Numbered from the stretch's first letter, positions 37,077 through 46,318 are shown. The stretch: DNA of 64,000 nucleotides from Nitrincola alkalilacustris (GCF_008973755.1 NZ_WBOM01000001.1:496001-560000), one strand, 5' to 3'. Translations and numbers: made by a program. Notes: generated by a model not told the origin, from the letters alone.

Positions 37077-37382
37077 ATGGCAGTTGAATCGCTGGATAAA
37101 CTGGAAGCTTTGCTGGAGCAGCAGGAAAAGGCGCTTGAAGCAGCAGATATTGAGAAGCTCACGGCGCTGGAGGCTGAAAAAGTTGAGTTGTTGCAACGAT
37201 TGAATTGGCCTTCATTGGCGCAGCAGCCGGATACTCAGTCGCGCTTACAGTTGTTGATTAAGCAGAATGAATCGATAGCCGATCAATGCGCCAACATCAG
37301 GTCGGAACTGGCCAATAAAATCACCGAGTTTCAGCAGCACAACAAGGCCGCCCAGAGGTATGAAGACTTTTCCGGCTCATGA
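37077..37382 (+). CDS. Small coiled-coil protein, possible flagellar chaperone
   Basis: 101-residue, charged, wholly helical protein with heptad-like repeats (LDKLEALLEQQEKALEAADI, LTALEAEKVELLQRLNW). I do not recognise it with certainty. It begins one base after the flgL stop and precedes flaG-fliD-fliS, the place where FliT- or FlgN-like export chaperones often occur; size and composition also fit. No signal peptide, no Cys pair. Function is inferred from context only. Confidence 0.6.
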   Translation: MAVESLDKLEALLEQQEKALEAADIEKLTALEAEKVELLQRLNWPSLAQQPDTQSRLQLLIKQNESIADQCANIRSELANKITEFQQHNKAAQRYEDFSGS

Positions 37383-37452
37383 CGTATTACCTGACAGCGC
37401 AATCTTCTGGATTGAGTGTGGGTTGACAAGGGACAAAAAGGCCACAATAAGC

Positions 37453-37479
37453 TAAAGTTTAATCAGTCACAGCCGATAT
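37453..37479 (+). promoter_or_regulatory. Sigma-28 (FliA) promoter of flaG-fliD-fliS
   Basis: TAAA (37453-37456), 15 bases, then GCCGATAT (37472-37479): a single mismatch to the consensus at the last position. It is 71 bases upstream of flaG. Confidence 0.85.
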
Positions 37480-37549
37480 ATCCTCTATAGGTATACAATC
37501 GGCTGGATGAAAACAAGATTGGCTTCTGGCTAACAAGCGGAGAGTGGTC

Positions 37550-37960
37550 ATGGCAATTGATTCTTCTATGGGCGCCACAGGTGCTGAACGGGTAATGCCC
37601 CAGCAAGGTGATGTCGGCCTTCGTGCAAAAGTGGAAGCCGGGCAGGTTGAGGCGCGTGCGGTCGAAGCCGCCTCTCAAAGCACGGCGCAGAAACGACCAG
37701 ATCCAGAGGCAGAAGCCAACGCAGTGCAGGAGGCGGCCAAGCAGTTAAGCGGCTTTCTGAATGTTATCAACAGCGACCTGAACATCTCCGTAGACCGGGA
37801 TGTCAATGCTACCGTCGTTAAAGTGATCAACCGTCAGAATGACGAAGTGATTCGGCAGATTCCCTCCGAGGAGGTGCTGTCATTGATGAGGCGGATGAAC
37901 GAAATATCAGAACAGGTGTTCGGTGATTCAACTGGTGTTCTGATCAAAGACCAGGCCTGA
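37550..37960 (+). CDS. flaG: FlaG family protein
   Basis: 136 residues. The C-terminal half matches FlaG: LNISVDRDVNATVVKVINRQ, NDEVIRQIPSEEVLSLMRRM. The N-terminal 60 residues are polar and variable. FlaG influences filament length in related bacteria. Start taken at ATG 37550 rather than GTG 37544. It is first in a flaG-fliD-fliS unit after a sigma-28 promoter. Confidence 0.9.
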   Translation: MAIDSSMGATGAERVMPQQGDVGLRAKVEAGQVEARAVEAASQSTAQKRPDPEAEANAVQEAAKQLSGFLNVINSDLNISVDRDVNATVVKVINRQNDEVIRQIPSEEVLSLMRRMNEISEQVFGDSTGVLIKDQA

Positions 37961-38005
37961 GCACACTGTGTGAGGCGGTCTTAATTTGCTAAGTGGGGTG
38001 TAACA

Positions 38006-39391
38006 GTGTCTGGTATCTCTTTTTCAGGTGTGGGCTCGGGGCTTGATACCAAGGCTATCGTGAACGCATTGGTTGCTGCCGAGATGGTGCCTCAACGTGA
38101 AGCGCTGAAAACACGGCAGAGCAATATTACCAATCAGCTCTCGGCCTTCGGACGCCTTAGAAGTGCGATGACAGCCTTTCAGACCACTTTGAATGACCTG
38201 CGTAAAGAGACCAATTTCCAGCAGCGCTCGGCTACACTCAGCGACGATAAATATTTCGGTATCTCGACGACAGCAAAAGCGGTCCCAGGTCAGTTCAGTG
38301 TTGAAGTCCAGAGCCTGGCGGAGCCTCAGAAACTGATCACTCAGGCTGGAGCGTTTGCAACTTCCTCGTCTACTGTTGGGACTGGTTCACTTGAGATAAC
38401 CTCTGGCAGTGACAGCTTCACTGTGAATATAGGTGAAGGGAGAAAAACACTGGCTGGTATTCGTGATGCCATCAATTCAAGCAAGAATAACAACAGTGTC
38501 AATGCCTCTATCGTCAATGTTGATGATGGTAATGGGGGGACTGAGGCTCGGTTGATACTGACTGCACGAAACCCCGGGCTGGATAATGAAATTTCAGTAG
38601 TGGCCAATGATACCGATGCTGGCAATGGGCCGAATGAAGGCCTGAACCGCCTTTCATCCTCCAATCTGGTTGAGCAGCAGGCTGCAACCGATGCTTTGAT
38701 TCTGGTTGATGGATTGCCAGCGACGCGTTCCAGTAATTCAATTTCTGATGTTATTGATGGTGTGACGCTGGACCTCAAGCAAGCTGAGCTTGGTAAGCAG
38801 ACTGTCGTAACGGTTGATATCGACAAAAAGAAAATAGGCGATAATGTTCAGAAATTTGTTGATGCCTACAACACGCTCCGTGGTGTGATGAGAGATCTGT
38901 CGGGCAATGAGAACAGTGCGCTGCTGGGCGACTCAACCCTCAGAACCTTGAATATTCAGATGCGTAACGAAATTTCATCACCCGTTGCTACGGCAGAAAG
39001 CAATAATAATATTCTGAGCCTGGTGGGTGTAACCATCAACAAAGATGGTCGAATGAGCCTGGATAGGACAAAACTCGATAAAGAGATAGATGCGAATCCC
39101 TCTTCCATTTCGTCTCTATTTGCCAGTGAAGATGGTGTGGCAAGTCGCTTGTATGATACTGTGCGCAGCTACACGCAGGCAGGTGGTTTGCTTGAGAACC
39201 GTACCAAAGGGCTGGATGCGCGGATGAAGTCTGCAAACAGTCAGGAGGAGCGTCTGGACTTGCGGGAAGAGAACCTTTTCAATCGTCTGTCGCGTCAATA
39301 TAACGCCATGGACTCCCTGGTAGGGAGTATTCGCAGCTCCGGCGACTTTCTTGTGGCTCAATTATCGGCCATGAATAATAACCGCTTTTAA
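38006..39391 (+). CDS. fliD: Flagellar filament cap FliD (HAP2)
   Basis: 461 residues. N-terminal SGISFSGVGSGLDTKAIVNA and LVAAEMVPQREALKTRQSN are FliD signatures; the C-terminal coiled coil (SQEERLDLREENLFNRLSRQ, YNAMDSLVGSIRSSGDFLVA) is also typical. It caps the filament and drives flagellin folding. Start is GTG at 38006. No separate promoter is seen in the 45-base gap after flaG. Confidence 0.95.
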   Translation: MSGISFSGVGSGLDTKAIVNALVAAEMVPQREALKTRQSNITNQLSAFGRLRSAMTAFQTTLNDLRKETNFQQRSATLSDDKYFGISTTAKAVPGQFSVEVQSLAEPQKLITQAGAFATSSSTVGTGSLEITSGSDSFTVNIGEGRKTLAGIRDAINSSKNNNSVNASIVNVDDGNGGTEARLILTARNPGLDNEISVVANDTDAGNGPNEGLNRLSSSNLVEQQAATDALILVDGLPATRSSNSISDVIDGVTLDLKQAELGKQTVVTVDIDKKKIGDNVQKFVDAYNTLRGVMRDLSGNENSALLGDSTLRTLNIQMRNEISSPVATAESNNNILSLVGVTINKDGRMSLDRTKLDKEIDANPSSISSLFASEDGVASRLYDTVRSYTQAGGLLENRTKGLDARMKSANSQEERLDLREENLFNRLSRQYNAMDSLVGSIRSSGDFLVAQLSAMNNNRF

Positions 39392-39418
39392 TCTGATCTT
39401 GTGACTTTCGGGGAATGT

Positions 39419-39832
39419 ATGAATAAGGGTATTAACCAGTACCAGCAAATTAATGTTGAAACCTCCCTGACCAATGCGAGTCCACATCGTCTGGTTCAGA
39501 TGCTGTATGAAGGTGCGCTCACTAGCCTTTCAGCTGCGAAAGGTGCGCTAAAGAGCGGTACATCTGTACAGGCAGCTTCCCATTTGAAAAAAGCTGCGAA
39601 TATCATTGCCGGGCTCGAAGAGGGGCTGGACTTTGACAAAGCCGGAGAAGAGGGGCGTCAGCTGGCCAGCAACCTGGAAAATCTCTATCAGTATATGCAG
39701 GATCAGCTGATCAGTGCTCAGGTTGAACAGAGTGAAGCTAAAATAGACCATATCATCAATCTGCTTGTTGAGCTCAAATCTGGCTGGGATCAGATTAAAC
39801 CGGATGCGGCTGATGTCGGCTCTGCTGGCTGA
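39419..39832 (+). CDS. fliS: Flagellin export chaperone FliS
   Basis: 137-residue helical protein. NKGINQYQQINVETSLTNAS, PHRLVQMLYEGALTSLSAAK and GLDFDKAGEEGRQLASNLEN are FliS features. It binds the C-terminus of unfolded flagellin. ATG at 39419 is preferred over GTG at 39401. A strong terminator follows. Confidence 0.94.
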   Translation: MNKGINQYQQINVETSLTNASPHRLVQMLYEGALTSLSAAKGALKSGTSVQAASHLKKAANIIAGLEEGLDFDKAGEEGRQLASNLENLYQYMQDQLISAQVEQSEAKIDHIINLLVELKSGWDQIKPDAADVGSAG

Positions 39833-39858
39833 TCTGTTTGAAGAGAAGTACCCAATAG

Positions 39859-39888
39859 GGCGTAGTGACAGCTACGCCTTTGTTTTTT
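39859..39888 (+). terminator. Terminator after fliS
   Basis: GGCGTAG (39859-39865) pairs with CTACGCC (39872-39878), then TTTGTTTTTT. It isolates the flagellin gene, which has its own promoter 79 bases further on. Confidence 0.88.
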
Positions 39889-39966
39889 AAAAATATCTCT
39901 GTTTTCCTGCTTTATGCTCTGCATTGCATCTGTTTTACCCGCCTGAAAAAAAGTTTAAAAAAATCC

Positions 39967-39993
39967 TCAAGCAACACCTCTGACCGCCGATAA
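39967..39993 (+). promoter_or_regulatory. Sigma-28 (FliA) promoter of the flagellin gene
   Basis: TCAA (39967-39970), 15 bases, then a perfect GCCGATAA (39986-39993), 56 bases upstream of the flagellin ATG. Same form as the flgK promoter. Confidence 0.92.
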
Positions 39994-40049
39994 CCTAATC
40001 ACACGAGAGATTAAGTACGCACTTCTAGCGTAATGTGAGGAGATACAAA

Positions 40050-40910
40050 ATGGCTAACGTCGTCGCAACAAACATGTTTTCACTGACCGCGCAGCGCAAT
40101 CTGTCTACTACAGAAGGCGGAATGAAGACTGCGATGGAAAGATTGTCATCCGGTCTGCGCGTTAACAGCGCAAAGGATGACTCGGCTGGTCTGGCTATCG
40201 CAGAGCGTATGAACGCTCAGATTCGTGGTATGAACGTAGCCATTCGTAACTCAGCTGATGGTATTTCACTGGCTCAGACTGCTGAAGGCGCTCTGCAGCA
40301 GGTATCAGATACTCTGCAGCGTATGCGTGAGTTGGCGGTACAGTCTGCGAACGGTACAAACGCAACTACTGACCGTGCCAACCTGGATAAAGAGTTCTCT
40401 GAACTGGCTAAAGAAGTGGACCGTATTCTGGGTGCTACTCAGTTCAACAGCCGCGATATATTCACCTCTTCAGGCGCTGGTGCAACTGTCTTCCAGGTAG
40501 GTGCCAACAATGATGTCACCAACCAGATCACTGTCAGTACAACAGCACTGAGAAGTGCAGCTGCTATCACTGCTATCACCAGTGGTGGGTCAATTACTGC
40601 TGCTAATGCAACTTTGAGTGCCCAGCAGGCTGCTGCTCAGGCGATGATCGATACCATCGATACTGCAATTGATGAGATCACCACTCAGCGTGCGACTTAC
40701 GGTGCTGCTATCAACCGTTTTGAAGCCACCATCATGAACCTGCGAAATGCGTCTGAAAACCAGTCAGCTTCACGCAGCCGTATCATGGATGCTGACTTTG
40801 CAGTTGAAACAGCACAGCTGACCAAGTCCCAGGTACTGCAGCAGTCCGGTATTGCGATTCTGTCGCAGGCCAACCAGGCGCCACAGGCTGTACTGGGTCT
40901 GCTCCGATAA
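40050..40910 (+). CDS. fliC: Flagellin
   Basis: 286 residues, a short flagellin made mainly of the D0/D1 domains. N-terminus NMFSLTAQRNLSTTEGGMKT, MERLSSGLRVNSAKDDSAGL; C-terminus ENQSASRSRIMDADFAVETA, LTKSQVLQQSGIAILSQANQ. The central surface region (about residues 160-205) is very rich in Ser, Thr and Ala (TVSTTALRS, ITSGGSITAANATLS), a likely target for O-glycosylation by the neighbouring MAF/pse system. GAGGAG precedes the ATG. It has its own sigma-28 promoter and terminator. Confidence 0.97.
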   Translation: MANVVATNMFSLTAQRNLSTTEGGMKTAMERLSSGLRVNSAKDDSAGLAIAERMNAQIRGMNVAIRNSADGISLAQTAEGALQQVSDTLQRMRELAVQSANGTNATTDRANLDKEFSELAKEVDRILGATQFNSRDIFTSSGAGATVFQVGANNDVTNQITVSTTALRSAAAITAITSGGSITAANATLSAQQAAAQAMIDTIDTAIDEITTQRATYGAAINRFEATIMNLRNASENQSASRSRIMDADFAVETAQLTKSQVLQQSGIAILSQANQAPQAVLGLLR

Positions 40911-40926
40911 GAAAGTCTTGAAGCAG

Positions 40927-40955
40927 AAAAAGGCAGCGAAAGCTGCCTTTTTTTT
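40927..40955 (+). terminator. Terminator after the flagellin gene
   Basis: AGGCAGC (40931-40937) pairs with GCTGCCT (40942-40948) around a GAAA loop, with a flanking A-run and an eight-T tail: a textbook intrinsic terminator. Confidence 0.93.
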
Positions 40956-41011
40956 CGACTCTATGTCAGACTCGTTGGCTATTGCAAGTATTCGAAGAGG
41001 GCAGACAAAGG

Positions 41012-43471
41012 ATGATACTGAGCTGGGTAAAAAATCAGTTTAATGAGCCATATCTGTTTGAACTTCATCGAGACAGGTTTGCGAACAGTTGCTCTTTCGA
41101 TTTATATGAAAAGCGTTTTCAGAATTTATTGGTTCCAGGGCAGTTCACAGTGTTTGTGGGATCTGACTCAGGGTTGCTGATTCCATATCTTGAAGCACGT
41201 ATTGAAAAAAATGCGTCAGAGAAATATCTGATCGTAGAGGAGCCAGCCGTATTGGCTGAGCTTGCAGATAAGGTATCTATCCAGTCAGACAATATCATTA
41301 TGTGCACCCTGGATGCTTGGAGTGAGAGTCTGGATGCCCTGGGTTTTCAGCGCTTTATTTTCATGTCTAAAGTCAGGCTGCTGAAGTCGTTTGCCTGTAT
41401 GGATAGTTATGCAGAATGTTATCAGGAACTATTCACGAGTGTTGAGAGCAGCTTTGTTCGAGAGAGACTGCTGATCCAGGCAAGCACTATCGGGAGCCGT
41501 AAATTTCTTGAGCTTCAGCTGATCAATGTCCCTGATTATCAGCATCCAGCAACAGAGATTGTGCCTGTCATTCAAGGTCGAGATGTTCTGATACTTGCAG
41601 GCGGGCCATCACTTGAGAATCTGCAGGATTGGCTTATAACACATCGAGAACACTTTATTATCATCGCAGTTACTCGCGTCGCCGGTTTTCTGAAGATACT
41701 GAATATCAAACCGGACTACTATATTACGGTCGACCCTAACCCCATAAGCTTTAGTATATCTAGAGATGCACTGGCGCATTCCGTTGATGTGCCACTGATC
41801 GCCTCTAATCATGCCAATGAGACGCTAGTGAGTAACTGGATCTCTCCTGTCTATACACTTGATGACCGTCTGGCTTGGCTATCTGATCTTAACTTGCCGT
41901 CTTTGCCCTCGGCAATGCCTACAGTTACCCATTCGGCCATATTAGTTGCGCTGGAAGCCAAAGCCCGAAGAATTTTTATGGCAGGCATGGATCTTTGCTA
42001 TGGTAAAGGCCATAAGAGCCATGTGATTGGTACCGCTGAAGCAGCCAACGGTCCAAAGCTGAGCGGCAGGACTTTTCCAGTTAAAACTTACAGTGGTGCC
42101 ATGGCAGAAACAGATAGCAGATTGTTGTTATCCATCCAGTTTGCGGAAAAGCTGGCTCAGGATGCTCATGAGCAGGGAGTACCGGTGTTTAACCTGTCAT
42201 CACAGGCAGCGGTGGTTCCGGGTATCGAATATATGGACTGCAGCAACGTTTCGTTCGATGCCACCCAGGGGGCCGTATCACTGGACACGAAGGAGGATAA
42301 TGCAGCGGATCAAGTGTACCTGCAAGCTTTACGTGCTGAGCTTCAGGCTTTTGATAATGACCTCGCTGGCTTGCAGGTACAGTTGAAAAGTCGTTCATCC
42401 AGCCTGCCCAGGCTGTTTAATCAGACAGGTGTGCTCAATAATTCCGTGTGGGATGAGGTCAAACAGATCGATGAGTTGGTTGCTGAACTGGGTGAATCCA
42501 GAGTACGTTTTTTCATGATCTGGGGCTTTGGGTATTTTTTCGAAACACTGGATAACAAGGCCATTGATCAGATCACTGCCCACGAGTTGCAGGGTTACTT
42601 CACCGCTCATTACAAAAATCACCTCCTCATTATCAAAGAGATTCGACAGACACTGAAGGTCGCCTTACAGAAGTGTGAACGCAGGCTCAAAGAGTTTGAT
42701 TCAAATCATTTAGCTGAGCTAGTTGATGAATGGCTCGCAGTGGATGAGTATTTTCGAATTTATCATATGACAAAATTACATCCAGAGCTAAAAGATCAGT
42801 CGAATTATCAGTCAGTCTGCTTGCGTTTGGCATCTGCATATGACGCCCTTTCGGAAAAAATTGATGCTGAGGAGTATGCCCGTTGTAAGAGGAGGTCTGG
42901 TAAATCCAGTCTAATCCAAAAAGCGCTTGATATGTTCAAACGTGGAGCGATCGAGCAGCTTAAAGACATACAGCATCTGCTCCTGACAGATAATCACTCA
43001 CGCTATCCCGCATCCTTGTATGATCTGGTAAGAGCCTATATTGCTGAACTTGAGAAGGATCCGGAGCAGGCGCTGTCTGCATATGAAAGTATTCTCATGC
43101 AGGAGGATCCTGAGTTGTTGATGCCGGTATTGAAGCGAGTTCTGGTTATCAGCAGTGAGCGTGGTGATCAGCAGCAGGCTTTGCAGGCCATAGAGTGCCT
43201 CAGTCTGTTGGATAAGACTTATCTCAAATATTATGCTGAGTTTCTACTGCGTACCGGTGATACAGACAGCGCGTTGGATAAACTGGCTGATTACCATCAG
43301 GCATATCCTAACGATATTGATAATCTTGCACGTATCGCCGAGATCTATCTGGATACCAATCATCCGGAGCAGGCTCAGGAGCTGATCAGTAATCTGCTCA
43401 CGGAGTATCCGGATCATTATGGTGTTAAGCGTGTGGCGCAGAAAATTGCCAAGCGAGTGACATCCCATTGA
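41012..43471 (+). CDS. Motility accessory factor (MAF/DUF115) glycosyltransferase with TPR tail
   Basis: 819 residues. The MAF core is centred near residue 190: DVLILAGGPSLENLQDWL, KPDYYITVDPNP, and IFMAGMDLCYGKGHKSH. The C-terminal about 180 residues are TPR-like (YELVRAYIAELEKDPEQA type helices, AEIYLDTNHPEQAQELI). MAF proteins are needed in Campylobacter, Helicobacter and Aeromonas to transfer pseudaminic-type sugars from the CMP form to flagellin. It starts 57 bases after the flagellin terminator and heads an operon with pse genes. I chose the ATG at 41012; an earlier in-frame TTG at 40982 is possible. Confidence 0.88.
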   Translation: MILSWVKNQFNEPYLFELHRDRFANSCSFDLYEKRFQNLLVPGQFTVFVGSDSGLLIPYLEARIEKNASEKYLIVEEPAVLAELADKVSIQSDNIIMCTLDAWSESLDALGFQRFIFMSKVRLLKSFACMDSYAECYQELFTSVESSFVRERLLIQASTIGSRKFLELQLINVPDYQHPATEIVPVIQGRDVLILAGGPSLENLQDWLITHREHFIIIAVTRVAGFLKILNIKPDYYITVDPNPISFSISRDALAHSVDVPLIASNHANETLVSNWISPVYTLDDRLAWLSDLNLPSLPSAMPTVTHSAILVALEAKARRIFMAGMDLCYGKGHKSHVIGTAEAANGPKLSGRTFPVKTYSGAMAETDSRLLLSIQFAEKLAQDAHEQGVPVFNLSSQAAVVPGIEYMDCSNVSFDATQGAVSLDTKEDNAADQVYLQALRAELQAFDNDLAGLQVQLKSRSSSLPRLFNQTGVLNNSVWDEVKQIDELVAELGESRVRFFMIWGFGYFFETLDNKAIDQITAHELQGYFTAHYKNHLLIIKEIRQTLKVALQKCERRLKEFDSNHLAELVDEWLAVDEYFRIYHMTKLHPELKDQSNYQSVCLRLASAYDALSEKIDAEEYARCKRRSGKSSLIQKALDMFKRGAIEQLKDIQHLLLTDNHSRYPASLYDLVRAYIAELEKDPEQALSAYESILMQEDPELLMPVLKRVLVISSERGDQQQALQAIECLSLLDKTYLKYYAEFLLRTGDTDSALDKLADYHQAYPNDIDNLARIAEIYLDTNHPEQAQELISNLLTEYPDHYGVKRVAQKIAKRVTSH

Positions 43472-43505
43472 AACAGGCTAGTGTGCATAAGGCGGTTGTG
43501 CCGGT

Positions 43506-44081
43506 ATGAACTGTTTGACGCTGGTGCCTTTTTCAAAAGATCAGGCTGAGCTCACGCTGAGCTGGCGTAACCAGCAGCGGGTGAGGGAGAACTCAATCAA
43601 TGATCAACAGATCGCACTCGAGGCACATCTGGCATTTATTGAGCAGTTGCAGCAGGATAGCAGCCGCGAATATTTTGTCATCAAGCTGGGTTGCAAAGGG
43701 ACGGGGGTCATCTCCTTTACCGGTGTGGGATCTGCAGATGTAAGTTGGGGCTGTTATTTTGCGCAGGACACTCTGATACCAGGTCTGTTTGCAGCATTGC
43801 TCTTTATCGCAGCGGACCATGCATTTACACATATCGATGCAGAGCGATTGTGCAGTGAGGTGCTGGCGCACAATAAACAGCCTCAGCAAATGAATGCGTG
43901 GCTGGGGATTCCCGTGACGGGGCAGCATGAGATTGTCCGCAGCGGTGGTGTTCAGGTCAGTGTTCTGGAATATACACTTGGCCGCGAGCAGTGGCGCGAG
44001 ATGAGAGAAGGTATGTTGAAAAAACTGCCCTCATCAGCCCGGCATCTGGCGCAGACCTATACTATTGAGAATAGAACATGA
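43506..44081 (+). CDS. pseH: GNAT acetyltransferase, PseH-like
   Basis: 191-residue GNAT-fold protein: TLSWRNQQRVRENSINDQQI at the N-terminus, then a central strand-helix region and LCSEVLAHNKQPQQMNAWLG near the acetyl-CoA site. Order and pattern match PseH, which N-acetylates UDP-4-amino-4,6-dideoxy-AltNAc in the pseudaminic acid pathway. pseI and pseG are also in the window. The canonical acetyl-CoA-binding RxxGxG is not obvious, so another acyl group is possible. Its stop overlaps the ACP start. Confidence 0.68.
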   Translation: MNCLTLVPFSKDQAELTLSWRNQQRVRENSINDQQIALEAHLAFIEQLQQDSSREYFVIKLGCKGTGVISFTGVGSADVSWGCYFAQDTLIPGLFAALLFIAADHAFTHIDAERLCSEVLAHNKQPQQMNAWLGIPVTGQHEIVRSGGVQVSVLEYTLGREQWREMREGMLKKLPSSARHLAQTYTIENRT

Positions 44082-44332
44082 GTTACCGCGAAAAAATTGT
44101 TGAGTTACTGCATGAAGCACTTTTCATCACGGAGTCTGAGTTGAGTGGTGAGCTTCAGGATATGACCCCCTTACTGGGAACAGGTCTGGACTCACTCGGG
44201 TTTGCCATACTGGTTGCCAGACTGGAGGAGGAGCTTGGGTTTGATCCTTTTGTAGAGATGGACGAAGCGGTCTATCCACGGGTATTCGGGGAGTTTGTTG
44301 CCATCTATGACAAGCACTCTACCAACCATTAA
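44078..44332 (+). CDS. Acyl carrier protein
   Basis: 84 residues with the 4'-phosphopantetheine attachment Ser39 in GTGLDSLGFAILVARLEEEL, and the acidic helices typical of carrier proteins. It overlaps the GNAT gene by 4 bases and the downstream AMP-ligase by 26 bases, so the three are co-translated. Its position in a glycan locus suggests a dedicated carrier for an acyl group placed on a sugar, not bulk fatty-acid synthesis. Confidence 0.9.
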   Translation: MSYREKIVELLHEALFITESELSGELQDMTPLLGTGLDSLGFAILVARLEEELGFDPFVEMDEAVYPRVFGEFVAIYDKHSTNH

Positions 44333-45581
44333 CCTGTATGAGGTTCTGACAGCGCTGCCAGGCGATCGCCCACTGTTGCAATATGAGCAGGAGTCACTGA
44401 CAGCGGCAGAGTTGCTCGAACGTGTGGAAATGTACCGACAGCAGCAGGCGGCGCCAAGTGCCTTTGTGCTGCATGCAGGTAACCCTGTTGCTGCACTGAT
44501 ACAACTGATTGCGTTGGATGGTGTGGCGAGCCAGGTATTTCTGGTACCCGAGAGTCTGGCTGAGAGTGATGATTTTGCTCTGTTGTGCGAGCGGTTCAGT
44601 GACTATTGCAGTGCCTCTGGCCATAAACAGTCTGGTGCGACCCAGTGGTTACTGGCAACCTCCGGAACCACGGGAACCCCCAAGCTGATTGCGCATGATA
44701 CTGCGAGTCTGACCCGTGCACTGAAACACAATCCCGAACGTGGAGCCGGTTATCGCTGGGGGCTGGTGTATGAACCCTTTCGCTTCGCCGGTCTTCAGGT
44801 ACTGTTACAGAGTCTGATGGCGGGTTCCGAGCTGATTATCTGCCATCAATTGCCTTTTTCTGAGCAGTTGAGCTGCCTGAGGGATGCAAAGGTCAACGCC
44901 CTCTCTGCCACTCCGACCTTCTGGCGTAAGGTGCTGTTTCACGGCGGGCTTGAGGGCACCCCCCTGCAGCAGGTTACCCTTGGTGGTGAGCCGGTGGATC
45001 AGACGTTGCTGGATGCACTGCGCAAATATTTTCCTCAGGCACGCCTGACCCATATCTATGCTGCAACAGAAACCGGCGTGGGCTTCGCCGTGACCGATGG
45101 CCATGAAGGCTTTCCAGCCAGTTGGTTGCAGACAGGTGTTCGATCATCTACTGGGAATACTAAGCTAAAAGAGACCCCAGACGGCACTTTGGCGTTGGGA
45201 CGTCCTGAGCAGATGGGCGGTGAATTTATCGACACAGGGGATCGGATTGAGCGTCGTGGGGAACGGATCGTTTTTATCGGGCGCCTGTCCGGTGCGATCA
45301 ATGTGGGTGGTAACAAAGTGATGCCTGAAGAGGTGGAGCTGGTAATACGCCAGGTTCCGGGTGTTGCCGACGTGCGTGTTCAAGGCAAAGGCAGCTCCTT
45401 GGTCGGTGAGTTGGTGTCCTGTCAGATAGTGCCAACATCGGATGCTCCCGAGCCTGATCTGCTGAAACAGGCTATTCTGGAAACATGCAGGGCGTCACTG
45501 GCGCGTTTTAAAGTACCGGCCTTGATCGGGTTCACGACAGAGCTTGAAACAAACGCGACAGGTAAACTGGTCAGGAAATGA
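44307..45581 (+). CDS. AMP-binding (ANL) acyl ligase, likely charges the adjacent ACP
   Basis: 424-residue adenylate-forming enzyme. The ATP-binding P-loop is LLATSGTTGTPKLIAHD; the A5-like THIYAATETGVGFAVTDG, A8-like GRLSGAINVGGNKVMPEEVE and the C-terminal catalytic Lys in ETNATGKLVRK are all present. The N-terminal subdomain is shorter than in usual acyl-CoA synthetases (over 500 residues). Start at ATG 44307, inside the ACP gene. Together with ACP and the SDR it could activate and reduce a short acyl chain for sugar acylation. Substrate unknown. Confidence 0.82.
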   Translation: MTSTLPTINLYEVLTALPGDRPLLQYEQESLTAAELLERVEMYRQQQAAPSAFVLHAGNPVAALIQLIALDGVASQVFLVPESLAESDDFALLCERFSDYCSASGHKQSGATQWLLATSGTTGTPKLIAHDTASLTRALKHNPERGAGYRWGLVYEPFRFAGLQVLLQSLMAGSELIICHQLPFSEQLSCLRDAKVNALSATPTFWRKVLFHGGLEGTPLQQVTLGGEPVDQTLLDALRKYFPQARLTHIYAATETGVGFAVTDGHEGFPASWLQTGVRSSTGNTKLKETPDGTLALGRPEQMGGEFIDTGDRIERRGERIVFIGRLSGAINVGGNKVMPEEVELVIRQVPGVADVRVQGKGSSLVGELVSCQIVPTSDAPEPDLLKQAILETCRASLARFKVPALIGFTTELETNATGKLVRK

Positions 45582-45582
45582 G

Positions 45583-46302
45583 ATGGATAAGGTACTGATT
45601 ACAGGAGGAACCCGGGGCTTGGGACTGGCAATCGCCAGACATCTGGTCGAGCGTGGATATGGTGTGATTATTGTTGGTCGCAGCCTGTCGGATGAGGCCG
45701 CACAGTGGCTGCAGTGTGAGGATAAGGCGTCGTTCGAGCCTTTCGACCTGACAGACATCGATCAGATTCATGATTTTGCCCAGACGATATCCAGGCGGCA
45801 CGGGCGGCTCTATGGTCTGGTCAACAATGCTGCCCTGGGCCTGGATGGGGTATTGGCGACCATGCATGAGTCAGATATAGGCCAGGTGTTGCGCGTCAAT
45901 ATCGAAGCCCCGATTCTACTCACCAAATATCTGTTGCGTCCAATGTTGATCAATCAGCGCGGACGGGTGATCAATATCACATCCATTATCGGCAGTACGG
46001 GATTCAAGGGGTTGTCGGTGTATGGCGCGTCAAAAGCCGCACTGCATGGATTTACCCGTTCACTGGCACGTGAAGTCGGCAAAGCGGGCATTACGGTGAA
46101 CAGTGTGGCGCCCGGCTATATGGAGACCAGCATGACTCAGGCGTTACAGGGGGATAAACTGGCCTCTATCAAACGTCGCAGCCCGTTAGGCAAACTGGCG
46201 GATGTCGATGATGTGGCGCAGATGGTAGGCTTTCTGATGGGGCCAGAGGCGGCTATGATCACAGGCACTGAAATCACGGTCGATGGCGGCAGCACCGCCT
46301 GA
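45583..46302 (+). CDS. SDR oxidoreductase, FabG-like
   Basis: 239-residue classical short-chain dehydrogenase. VLITGGTRGLGLAIARHLVE (cofactor glycine motif), VNNAALGLDGVL, INITSIIGSTGFKGLSVYGA with catalytic Ser and YGASKAA (YxxxK), and GTEITVDGGSTA. It resembles 3-oxoacyl-ACP reductases. The ATG at 45583 follows the ligase stop by one base. In this context it may reduce a 3-oxoacyl chain on the adjacent ACP; a sugar substrate is an alternative. Confidence 0.85.
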   Translation: MDKVLITGGTRGLGLAIARHLVERGYGVIIVGRSLSDEAAQWLQCEDKASFEPFDLTDIDQIHDFAQTISRRHGRLYGLVNNAALGLDGVLATMHESDIGQVLRVNIEAPILLTKYLLRPMLINQRGRVINITSIIGSTGFKGLSVYGASKAALHGFTRSLAREVGKAGITVNSVAPGYMETSMTQALQGDKLASIKRRSPLGKLADVDDVAQMVGFLMGPEAAMITGTEITVDGGSTA

Positions 46303-46318
46303 GCTTCAGGAGCGCAGT

